From positions 1 to 17,567 of the forward strand of contig JBARCX010000282.1 of assembly GCA_049794535.1 (NCBI GenBank): DNA of 17,567 nucleotides, read 5' to 3'. Within the stretch, counting starts at the first letter, position 1, and each line of letters opens with the position of its first letter. The notes under the pieces were generated by a model. That model did no database searches, had not been told where the DNA came from, and saw only the letters and a program-made list of their open reading frames with translations. Shown here piece by piece: positions 8,487-14,149 of the stretch. A program made the translations under genes and the position numbers. This DNA is from JBARCX01 sp049794535 (GTDB lineage Bacteria > Pseudomonadota > Gammaproteobacteria > Xanthomonadales > Rhodanobacteraceae).

Positions 8487-8523
8487 GTGCCCGTCGGTGC
8501 CGCTCCCAAACTATATCTGGGGG
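8475..8523 (+). promoter_or_regulatory. Candidate NrdR box pair
   Basis: Windows 8475-8490 and 8508-8523 each match the NrdR consensus acaCwAtATaTwGtgt at 11 of 16 positions, with cores CGATATGTTG and CTATATCTGG. Their spacing is 33 bp; known NrdR box pairs lie about three helical turns apart. The first covers the -10 hexamer, the usual position for NrdR repression; the second falls in the transcribed aptamer, so its sequence may instead be constrained by the RNA. Confidence 0.45.
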
Positions 8524-8674
8524 TGGTTTGAGGGAATCCGGTGTAAATCCGGGACTGCCCCGCAGCGGTAAGCGGAAACGAACATCCTTACATGCACTGG
8601 CCTACGTGGCTGGGAAGCGAGGGTAAGTAGGCGGATCGCGAGATCCATATCCGTAAGTCCGAAGACCTGCCGAC
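8493..8674 (+). promoter_or_regulatory. Cobalamin (AdoCbl-type) riboswitch aptamer
   Basis: The conserved core is present: GAATCCGGTGTAAATCCGGG from 8534, ACTGCCCCGCAGCGGTAAGCGG (8554-8575 region, containing the B12-box-like CAGCGGTAAG), and the 3' AGTCCGAAGACCTGCCGAC (8656-8674). P1 is GTCGG (8493-8497) with CCGAC (8670-8674). A peripheral domain at about 8577-8655 includes the hairpin GGATC-GCGA-GATCC, as in long AdoCbl aptamers. It lies in the leader of nrdAB, where B12 binding is expected to reduce expression of the B12-independent reductase, as described for nrdABS of Streptomyces. Confidence 0.95.
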
Positions 8675-8841
8675 ACGATATGGCCGGAGTGTCATATCGA
8701 TGGGTGACGACCTCCGCGGGGAGGTGCGTTGGGTGACAAGGCTGTCCATGCCTTGTTGCACGACCGACCGCGGCAACCGCCACCTCAGCCCTGCGCGCGG
8801 GAGCAGGCGGTTGATAGATACCCAGGCCCGGAGCGTCCGAC
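8675..8841 (+). promoter_or_regulatory. nrdA leader / riboswitch expression platform
   Basis: Four perfect short stems follow the aptamer: CGATATG/CATATCG (8676-8682 with 8693-8699), ACCTCC/GGAGGT (8710-8715 with 8720-8725), CAAGGC/GCCTTG (8737-8742 with 8750-8755) and CAACCGCC/GGCGGTTG (8774-8781 with 8806-8813). None is followed by a T-tract, so a translational or Rho-type mechanism is more likely than intrinsic termination. CTCCG (8712-8716) could pair with CGGAG of the nrdA ribosome-binding site (8829-8833) when the second stem is open. Confidence 0.5.
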
Positions 8842-11370
8842 ATGCAACCTCTCGACACCGTAACGCGCGAGCGCACTGCCGCCCGTGTGGAAGTGCCCGT
8901 TTTTTCCGCCGAAGCCGATATGGCCACGGCACCTACGACTGAAGCCTCAATGCCCGCCACTGCCGCTGCTACACCAGAAACACCCTTTGCCCTTACACCC
9001 CCACACAACCCCGGCCAGATGCGCGTCACCAAGCGCAACGGCGGACAAGAGATCGTCGACGTCAACAAGATCGTTCGCGCGGTAACCCGCAGCGGCGAGG
9101 GCCTGCACGCGGTCGATCCGCTGCGCGTGGCGTTGAAGACCATCGGCGGTCTGTACGACGGCGCCACGACGCAGGAGCTGGATCAGCTGTCGATCCGCAC
9201 CGCCGCCGCACTCACCGCCGAAGAGCCCGAATACGGTCAGCTCGCTGCACGCCTGCTCGGTGCATACATCGACAAGGAAGTGAGCGGCCAGGAAATCCAG
9301 AGCTTCTCGCAGTCGATTGCCCGCGGCTCGGAGCTCGGCATCCTCAATGCACGCCTGCGCGACTTCGTCGCCATCAATGCGCGCAAGTTGAACGATGCCA
9401 TCGATACGATCGCCACCCGCCGCTTCGAATACTTCGGCCTGCGCACGGTGTACGACCGCTACCTGCTGCGCCATCCGCAGAAGCGCTTCGTGATCGAAAC
9501 ACCGCAGTACTTCTTTATGCGTATCGCTTGTGCGCTTGGCGGTAATGAGATCGGCGAGACGCTGGAGCTGTATCGCCTGCTGTCTTCGCTGGAGTACATC
9601 GCCAGCTCACCGACGTTGTTCAACGCCGGTACCTCGCACGAGCAGCTGTCGTCGTGCTTCCTGCTCGACTCGCCGACCGACTCGCTGGAGTCGATCTACG
9701 ACAAGTACGCCGATGTGGCGAAGTTGTCCAAGTTCGCTGGCGGCATCGGCCTGGCCTACTCGCGCGTGCGTTCGCGCGGTTCGCTGATCAAGGGCACCAA
9801 CGGCCACTCCAACGGCTTGGTACCGTGGCTGAAGACGCTGGACGCCTCGGTCGCCGCCGTGAACCAGGGTGGCAAGCGCAAGGGCGCTGCCTGCGTATAC
9901 CTGGAGCCGTGGCACGCCGACATCGAGGAGTTCCTCGAACTGCGTGACAACACCGGTGACGAAGCACGCCGCGCGCACAACCTCAATCTCGCTAACTGGA
10001 TTCCCGACGAATTCATGCGTCGCGTCGAGATCGATGGCGACTGGTCACTGTTCGATCCCAAGCTCGTACCGCACTTCGTCGACAGCTGGGGCCCGACCTT
10101 CGAAGCGGCTTACCGCGAAGCCGAAGCGAATGGCCTCGCAGCCAAGACGGTGAAGGCACGTGATCTGTACGCACGTATGCTGCGCACGCTGGCGCAGACC
10201 GGCAACGGCTGGATGACGTTCAAGGATCGCAGCAACGCGACCAGCAATCAGACGGCCAAAGCCGAGAACGTGATCCACCTGTCGAATCTCTGCACCGAGA
10301 TTCTGGAAGTCACCAATGCCGGCGAAACCGCCGTGTGCAATCTCGGCTCGATCAACCTGTCACGCCACGTGGTCGACGGCGTGTTCGATTTCGAGAAGCT
10401 CGCCGCCACGGCACGCACCGCGGTGCGTCAGCTCGATCGCGTGATCGATCTGAACTTCTACCCGATCGATACCGCTGCCACCGCCAATCGCAAGTGGCGC
10501 CCGGTGGGCCTGGGCGTGATGGGCCTGCAGGATGTGTTCTTCAAGCTGCGCCTGCCGTTCGACTCCGCTGAAGCACTGGCACTGTCCACACGCATCGCTG
10601 AAGAGATCTATTTCAACGCGCTGTCGATGTCGAACGAGATCGCCGAGCAAGTGGGTGCGCACCCAGGCTTTGATGAAAGCCGTGCTGCTAACGGTGAGCT
10701 GCAGTTCGACTATTGGACGAATGCCGCACCACATGACATCGCTCGCTGGGATGCGCTGCGCGAGAAGATCAAGGCACACGGCCTGCGCAACTCGCTGCTG
10801 ATCGCGATTGCCCCCACCGCCACCATCGCCTCGATCGCCGGTTGCTACGAGTGCATCGAGCCGCAGGTGAGCAACCTGTTCAAGCGCGAGACCTTGTCGG
10901 GTGACTTCCTGGTGGTGAACCGCTACCTGGCCGACGAACTGAAGGCGCTCGGCCTGTGGACGCTGGAAGTACGCGATGCGATCAAGCTGGCTGAGGGTTC
11001 AATCCAGGGCATCGCTTCGATTCCGGAACGCTTGCGCGAGATCTACCGCACGGTGTGGGAGCTGCCGCAGAAGGCATTGATCGAACTGGCCGCCGCACGC
11101 GGCGCGTACATCGATCAGAGCCAGTCGCTGAACCTGTTCATGGAAAACCCGAACATCGGTCAGCTAAGTTCCATGTACATGTATGCGTGGAAGTCCGGCA
11201 TCAAAACCACCTACTACCTGCGCTCGCGTCCCGCTACCAAGATCGCCAAGACCACAGTGTCGGCACCCGCTGCGGTTGTTGCAGCACCGGTTGTCGATGC
11301 GCAGGAAGCAGCTACCGCCGCGGTGTTCTGTTCGCTGGAAAACCCGGAGTATTGCGAGGCCTGCCAGTAA
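8842..11370 (+). CDS. nrdA: Class Ia ribonucleoside-diphosphate reductase, alpha subunit
   Basis: Large catalytic subunit (842 residues) that reduces ribonucleoside diphosphates to deoxyribonucleotides together with NrdB. A 57-residue Ala/Pro/Thr-rich N-terminal extension precedes an ATP-cone (about 60-150) for dATP/ATP overall activity control. Active-site residues are clear: Cys272 in SSCFLLD, Asn482/Cys484/Glu486 in NLCTEI (Cys484 the thiyl radical), Cys499 in VCNLGSINL, and the radical-transfer tyrosines Tyr791-Tyr792 in YYLRSR. The C-terminal pair Cys838/Cys841 (CEAC) is the shuttle that accepts electrons from thioredoxin or glutaredoxin. A low-complexity Ala/Val linker (about 803-828) precedes this tail. 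GGAG (8830-8833) 8 nt before ATG 8842 supports the start. Transcription passes through a cobalamin riboswitch. nrdB follows after a 153-nt spacer occupied by a palindromic repeat. Confidence 0.97.
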   Translation: MQPLDTVTRERTAARVEVPVFSAEADMATAPTTEASMPATAAATPETPFALTPPHNPGQMRVTKRNGGQEIVDVNKIVRAVTRSGEGLHAVDPLRVALKTIGGLYDGATTQELDQLSIRTAAALTAEEPEYGQLAARLLGAYIDKEVSGQEIQSFSQSIARGSELGILNARLRDFVAINARKLNDAIDTIATRRFEYFGLRTVYDRYLLRHPQKRFVIETPQYFFMRIACALGGNEIGETLELYRLLSSLEYIASSPTLFNAGTSHEQLSSCFLLDSPTDSLESIYDKYADVAKLSKFAGGIGLAYSRVRSRGSLIKGTNGHSNGLVPWLKTLDASVAAVNQGGKRKGAACVYLEPWHADIEEFLELRDNTGDEARRAHNLNLANWIPDEFMRRVEIDGDWSLFDPKLVPHFVDSWGPTFEAAYREAEANGLAAKTVKARDLYARMLRTLAQTGNGWMTFKDRSNATSNQTAKAENVIHLSNLCTEILEVTNAGETAVCNLGSINLSRHVVDGVFDFEKLAATARTAVRQLDRVIDLNFYPIDTAATANRKWRPVGLGVMGLQDVFFKLRLPFDSAEALALSTRIAEEIYFNALSMSNEIAEQVGAHPGFDESRAANGELQFDYWTNAAPHDIARWDALREKIKAHGLRNSLLIAIAPTATIASIAGCYECIEPQVSNLFKRETLSGDFLVVNRYLADELKALGLWTLEVRDAIKLAEGSIQGIASIPERLREIYRTVWELPQKALIELAAARGAYIDQSQSLNLFMENPNIGQLSSMYMYAWKSGIKTTYYLRSRPATKIAKTTVSAPAAVVAAPVVDAQEAATAAVFCSLENPEYCEACQ

Positions 11371-11379
11371 CAGCTGCAC

Positions 11380-11491
11380 CCCTCTCCCTTTGGGAGAGGG
11401 GCTGGGGTGAGGGTTCGGGTTCGCCCCAACGCTGCATCTAGACCGAACCCTCATCCGCCCCTAGGGGCACCTTCTCCCAAAGGGAGAAGGG
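11380..11491. repeat. Composite palindromic intergenic repeat between nrdA and nrdB
   Basis: Two self-complementary hairpins, one at about 11380-11401 (CCCTCTCCC loop GGGAGAGGG) and one at about 11470-11490 (CCTTCTCCC loop GGGAGAAGG), are also roughly complementary to each other. Inside them, GTGAGGGTTCGG (11407-11418) pairs with CCGAACCCTCAT (11443-11454). The whole unit can fold as one long cruciform. It looks like a widespread bacterial non-coding MITE/REP-type repeat. Inside the operon it may lower nrdB expression relative to nrdA or stabilise processed mRNA ends. Confidence 0.85.
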
Positions 11492-11523
11492 TCCATGCCT
11501 ACACCGTTGTCGTAAGGAACATC

Positions 11524-12549
11524 ATGTCCACTGAACCCGCCCGCACCTCGCACATTCTCGATCCGGGTTTCGAACTCACCTTGCGCCCGATGCGCTATCC
11601 CGAGTTCTACGAGATGTATCGCAATGCGATCAAGAACACGTGGACCGTGGATGAGGTGGATTTCTCGCTGGATACCACCGATCTCAATTCGAAGATGTCA
11701 GCGGCGGATCGCCACCTGATCCAACGCCTCGTGGCGTTCTTCGCGACGGGCGACACCATCGTGTCGAACAACCTGGTGCTGAACCTGTATCAGCACATCA
11801 ACTCGCCCGAAGCGCGCATGTATCTCTCGCGCCAGCTGTACGAGGAAGCGCTGCATGTGCAGTTCTACCTCACCTTGCTCGACACCTATATTCCCGACCC
11901 GACGGAGCGGAACAAGGCCTTCGATGCGATCGAGAACATTCCCTCGATCCGCGCCAAGGGTGAGTTCTGCTTCAAGTGGATCGACTCGATTCAGAACCTG
12001 CGCCGGCTCGAGACGCGCGAACATCGTCGTCAGTTCCTGCTCAACCTGATCTGCTTCGCCGCGTGCATCGAAGGCCTGTTCTTCTATGCCGCCTTTGCCT
12101 ACGTCTACTTCCTACGCTCGCGCGGCCTGCTGCACGGCCTGGCCTCCGGCACCAACTGGGTGTTCCGTGACGAGAGCGGTCATATGGCGTTCGCCTTCGA
12201 CGTGGTGCGTACCGTGCGTGCACAGGAACCGGATCTGTTCGACGACGAGATGCGTGTACAGGTCGAACAGATGATGGAAGACGCGATCGCCTGCGAAACC
12301 CTGTTCGCTGAAGACGTGCTCTCCGGTGGCGTGGTGGGTCTGTCGGTTATGGATATGCGCGAGTATCTCGAATACTGCGCCGATCAACGCCTCGTCCAGC
12401 TCGACCTGCCAAAGAAGTACGGCGCCAAGAACCCGTTCGACTTCATGGATCTACAGGACGTGCAGGAAGTGACCAACTTCTTCGAGCGTCGCGTGTCGGC
12501 CTATCAGGTCGGCGTGCAGGGTGAAGTGGCGTTCGATATGTCGTTCTGA
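11524..12549 (+). CDS. nrdB: Class Ia ribonucleotide reductase, beta (radical) subunit
   Basis: Small subunit (341 residues) that carries the diiron-tyrosyl radical cofactor needed by NrdA. Predicted metal ligands, by analogy with E. coli R2, are Asp77 (GDTIV), Glu108 and His111 (EEALH), Glu183 (CIEGL), and Glu217 and His220 (RDESGH). The radical tyrosine is Tyr115, four residues after His111, as in E. coli Tyr122 after His118. The frame continues upstream into the repeat, but ATG 11524 has an AAGGA ribosome-binding site 6 nt before it and gives the usual N terminus. The C terminus ends VAFDMSF, a typical hydrophobic/aromatic tail that docks into the alpha subunit. It is followed 8 nt later by a strong hairpin, so the operon most likely ends here. 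Confidence 0.97.
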   Translation: MSTEPARTSHILDPGFELTLRPMRYPEFYEMYRNAIKNTWTVDEVDFSLDTTDLNSKMSAADRHLIQRLVAFFATGDTIVSNNLVLNLYQHINSPEARMYLSRQLYEEALHVQFYLTLLDTYIPDPTERNKAFDAIENIPSIRAKGEFCFKWIDSIQNLRRLETREHRRQFLLNLICFAACIEGLFFYAAFAYVYFLRSRGLLHGLASGTNWVFRDESGHMAFAFDVVRTVRAQEPDLFDDEMRVQVEQMMEDAIACETLFAEDVLSGGVVGLSVMDMREYLEYCADQRLVQLDLPKKYGAKNPFDFMDLQDVQEVTNFFERRVSAYQVGVQGEVAFDMSF

Positions 12550-12557
12550 TTGGACAC

Positions 12558-12586
12558 AAAGCCCTCTCCTATCTGGAGAGGGCTTT
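12558..12586 (+). terminator. Hairpin terminator after nrdB
   Basis: AAAGCCCTCTCC (12558-12569) pairs perfectly over 12 bp with GGAGAGGGCTTT (12575-12586), loop TATCT. The stem ends in TTT but is followed by GAAG, so the T-tract is short. Position right after nrdB fits the operon terminator. Confidence 0.75.
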
Positions 12587-12628
12587 GAAGTATCGTGCGG
12601 CGAACGCTCGACTCTGGATCTGGAAATC

Positions 12629-13075
12629 ATGGCGACACCGCATCTATTCGTTACCGATAAACCGGAAGCTGAAGCCCTAGCCCGCATCTCTGACGGGCTC
12701 GATCACTTCAATATCGAAGCCTCTGGCATCGCTGATCGCCGCCCTCTCGCCGTACTGGTTGAGGATCCGGATACACACGAAGTGCTTGGCGGTGTCACCG
12801 GCCGCACCTCGCTTGGCTTGCTGTTTCTCGATGTGTTCTTTTTGCCCGAAGCGCTGCGCGGATCAGGTCTGGGCAGTCGCATTCTTCAGATGGCCGAAGA
12901 TGAAGGGCGGCGACGCGGTTGTCGCTCGGCCGTGCTCTATACGATCAGCTTCCAGGCGCCGGAGTTCTACAAGCGTCATGGCTGGCAAGTCTTCGGTGAG
13001 ATTGCGTGTGATCCACCCGGAACCAAGCGGATTTTCTTGACCAAGGATCTGGTTCCCTCCACCTCGACAAGCTAA
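12629..13075 (+). CDS. GNAT family N-acetyltransferase
   Basis: A 148-residue GCN5-related N-acetyltransferase, predicted cytosolic. The central strands VLGGVTGRTSLGLLFLDVFFL (about 52-72) lead to the acetyl-CoA pyrophosphate-binding loop RGSGLG (about 77-82), followed by the helix SRILQMAEDEGRRRGC and motif B, SFQAPEFYKRHGWQVFGE, where the Tyr is the usual general acid position. The length is normal for the fold. The frame is open upstream into nrdB, but ATG 12629 lies after the nrdB terminator and gives a natural N terminus; the ribosome-binding site (GGA) is weak. The acceptor substrate (amine, antibiotic or protein) cannot be inferred. It converges on the small secreted protein gene 78 bp downstream. 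Confidence 0.9.
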   Translation: MATPHLFVTDKPEAEALARISDGLDHFNIEASGIADRRPLAVLVEDPDTHEVLGGVTGRTSLGLLFLDVFFLPEALRGSGLGSRILQMAEDEGRRRGCRSAVLYTISFQAPEFYKRHGWQVFGEIACDPPGTKRIFLTKDLVPSTSTS

Positions 13076-13153
13076 GAGCCTGTCGCTGCGAAACCGATCA
13101 GTCACAGGCCCCCTACTGAGCCCATGCTGATACTTACCTGGCTGACTTAAAAA

Positions 13154-13438
13154 CTACTGATAGGCCACGCTTACAAGCTTGGCGTTACTTGGCGCATAGG
13201 TCGCGAAATAATCGAGCAGGTCGTTGGATAGTGCGGCCCTTGCATCACGAACAGACTGAATACTCTTATCTCCGGTGAGTCCAGCTTGGTTGCTTGAATA
13301 GATAGCGACTGACGCCGACGCGGGTGTGGTGACGCTTCCCTTAAATGTGATCGTTCCCGATGAAGTTTCAGCGCAAGCTCCGGTTGTTACCAACACGGAC
13401 ACAGCAGCCAGCGTTATCAATAAGCCACGGCGATACAT
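13154..13438 (-). CDS. Small secreted protein, possibly fimbrial-subunit-like
   Basis: A 94-residue protein with a clear Sec signal peptide: MYRR, hydrophobic core LLITLAAVSVLVTTG, and a likely cleavage after ACA (residue 23). The mature part of about 71 residues opens with SGTITFKGSVTTPASASV, which resembles the first strands of type 1 pilin-like proteins, and ends in KLVSVAYQ, resembling their terminal strand. It is far shorter than a normal pilin (about 150-180), lacks the disulphide cysteines, and no chaperone or usher genes are nearby, so this resemblance is tentative. ATG 13438 is chosen because an AAGGGG ribosome-binding site lies directly upstream; that site sits in an 8-bp hairpin within a structured leader. 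Upstream of the leader is a perfect Clp/CRP palindrome. The gene is divergent from the BlaI-type repressor. Function unknown. Confidence 0.8.
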   Translation of the reverse strand: MYRRGLLITLAAVSVLVTTGACAETSSGTITFKGSVTTPASASVAIYSSNQAGLTGDKSIQSVRDARAALSNDLLDYFATYAPSNAKLVSVAYQ

Positions 13439-13540
13439 GATTGTTCCCCTTGAACAATCCGGCTCGGCAACCGTCCATGTTTTGAGGTAAATCGGTTGAG
13501 CCTGACCGACCCGCGCATAGCCGCGCGGGGCACCGGATTG
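13439..13540 (-). promoter_or_regulatory. Structured 5' leader, candidate riboregulator
   Basis: Read on the minus strand, the leader can form a three-way junction. P1 is CAATCC (13540-13535) with GGATTG (13460-13455), extendable to 8 bp. P2 is CCCGCGC (13529-13523) with GCGCGGG (13516-13510), loop GGCTAT. P3 is GGCTCAACCG (13502-13493) with CGGTT-GCC-GAGCC (13473-13461), 10 bp with a 3-nt bulge and a 19-nt loop. Directly before the ATG, GATTGTTC (13459-13452) pairs perfectly with GAACAATC (13446-13439), holding the ribosome-binding site in its loop. This hairpin shares GATTG with P1, so P1 and the sequestering hairpin are mutually exclusive. Confidence 0.55.
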
Positions 13541-13586
13541 CTTACTGTGCTCCGCCGCCACTTTGTGAAAAGGCCCGCCCCACATG

Positions 13587-13602
13587 TGTGATGTAAATCA
13601 CA
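13587..13602. promoter_or_regulatory. Perfect CRP/Clp-type binding site
   Basis: TGTGATGTAAATCACA is the ideal TGTGA-N6-TCACA palindrome of CRP-family regulators; in Xanthomonadales the CRP homologue is Clp, which responds to c-di-GMP. It lies between divergent genes, about 150 bp before the small secreted protein and about 160 bp before the BlaI-type start. A TACAAT hexamer at 13628-13633 (plus strand) is suitably placed for activation in that direction, so the target gene is not settled. Confidence 0.75.
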
Positions 13603-13700
13603 CTATCTTCGTGGCTTATAGGATTTATACAATTTACTTCCGAGATCGCACCGCTCAAGGGAGACGGGCTCTAGCGCTGGTAGCCACGACCGACGGCCTA

Positions 13701-13730
13701 TTGACTACAGGTGTAGTCAAGGCGTAGCGT
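13701..13730 (+). promoter_or_regulatory. Predicted promoter of the BlaI-M56 pair
   Basis: TTGACT (13701-13706) and a weak TAGCGT (13725-13730) are separated by 18 bp, predicting a start at about 13737. The -35 lies in the first operator and the transcription start in the second, so a bound repressor would block polymerase. Confidence 0.45.
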
Positions 13731-13746
13731 GACTACACCTGTAGTC
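13703..13746. promoter_or_regulatory. Twin BlaI/MecI-type operators
   Basis: GACTACAGGTGTAGTC (13703-13718) and GACTACACCTGTAGTC (13731-13746) are 14/16 palindromes containing the TACA-N2-TGTA core of BlaI/MecI operators. The second is the exact reverse complement of the first. Centres are 28 bp apart. Position immediately before the repressor gene implies autoregulation. Confidence 0.85.
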
Positions 13747-13761
13747 ACGAGTGCCTCACCC

Positions 13762-14148
13762 ATGTCCACGCCAACCATCGGTGATCAGGAGCTAGCTCTC
13801 CTGCACTACCTGGCCGATCACGAAAACACCTCGGTGGGTGAAGTCGCTATCGGATTCGGTGAGCCGCGCGGCCTGGCCCGCTCCACCGTGCTCACGATGA
13901 TGGAGCGCCTGCGCAGCAAGGGCTACCTCAAGCGCCGCCAACTCGAGGGCATGTATCGCTACAGCGCCGCCGCCGGCCCTGGCGAAGTGATGCGCAGCGC
14001 CGTCGGGCAGTTTGTCGAAAAGACACTCAGTGGGTCGGTGTCGCCCTTTGTGGCCTGGATGTCCGAGCGCGCGAAAGTCAGCGATACCGAGCTAGCCGAA
14101 CTCGAAGCGTTGGTGGTGCAGTTGCAATCCAAGCGCAAGGAGCCGTGA
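13762..14148 (+). CDS. BlaI/MecI/CopY-family transcriptional repressor
   Basis: A 128-residue winged-helix repressor. The N-terminal DNA-binding domain runs from about 5 to 75: IGDQELALLHYLADHE, then the recognition helix region RSTVLTMMERLRSKGYLKRRQLEGMYRYSA with the wing. A C-terminal dimerisation helix bundle follows (about 80-125, FVEKTLSGSVSPFVAWM to LAELEALVVQLQ). Family members bind as dimers to TACA-N2-TGTA operators and are released when the partner M56 protease is triggered. An upstream GTG at 13729 is open in frame but lies before the predicted transcription start, so ATG 13762 is preferred despite a poor ribosome-binding site. The stop at 14146-14148 is one base before the next ATG, so the two genes form a tight sensor-repressor operon. 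The inducing signal is not necessarily a beta-lactam. Confidence 0.9.
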   Translation: MSTPTIGDQELALLHYLADHENTSVGEVAIGFGEPRGLARSTVLTMMERLRSKGYLKRRQLEGMYRYSAAAGPGEVMRSAVGQFVEKTLSGSVSPFVAWMSERAKVSDTELAELEALVVQLQSKRKEP

Positions 14149-14149
14149 G

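Noticed and set aside
8478..8699. Second copy of CGATATG (8478-8484) competing with 8676-8682 for pairing to CATATCG (8693-8699)
   Set aside because: The upstream copy overlaps the predicted -10 and lies before the predicted transcription start, so it should not be in the RNA.
8511..9167. Minus-strand open frame of 218 codons
   Set aside because: It overlaps the cobalamin riboswitch and the nrdA start in antisense, with no recognisable domain.
11380..11491. CRISPR array between nrdA and nrdB
   Set aside because: The repeated segments are inverted hairpin halves, not direct repeats with unique spacers.
11407..11523. N-terminal extension of NrdB from GTG 11407
   Set aside because: This segment is the palindromic repeat; a good ribosome-binding site and the family-typical start are at 11524.
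13079..13110. GCCTGT/ACAGGC hairpin as terminator after the GNAT gene
   Set aside because: Only 6 bp with a long loop and no T-tract; too weak to annotate.
13439..13540. Calling the structured leader a canonical c-di-GMP-I (GEMM) riboswitch
   Set aside because: GCAATCC and GGTTGCCGA resemble parts of it, but the GNRA tetraloop and the conserved GACGCAAAGCC segment are missing, so the assignment is not supported.
13729..13761. GTG start at 13729 for the BlaI-type repressor
   Set aside because: It lies upstream of the predicted transcription start and next to the second operator; ATG 13762 gives the family-typical N terminus.
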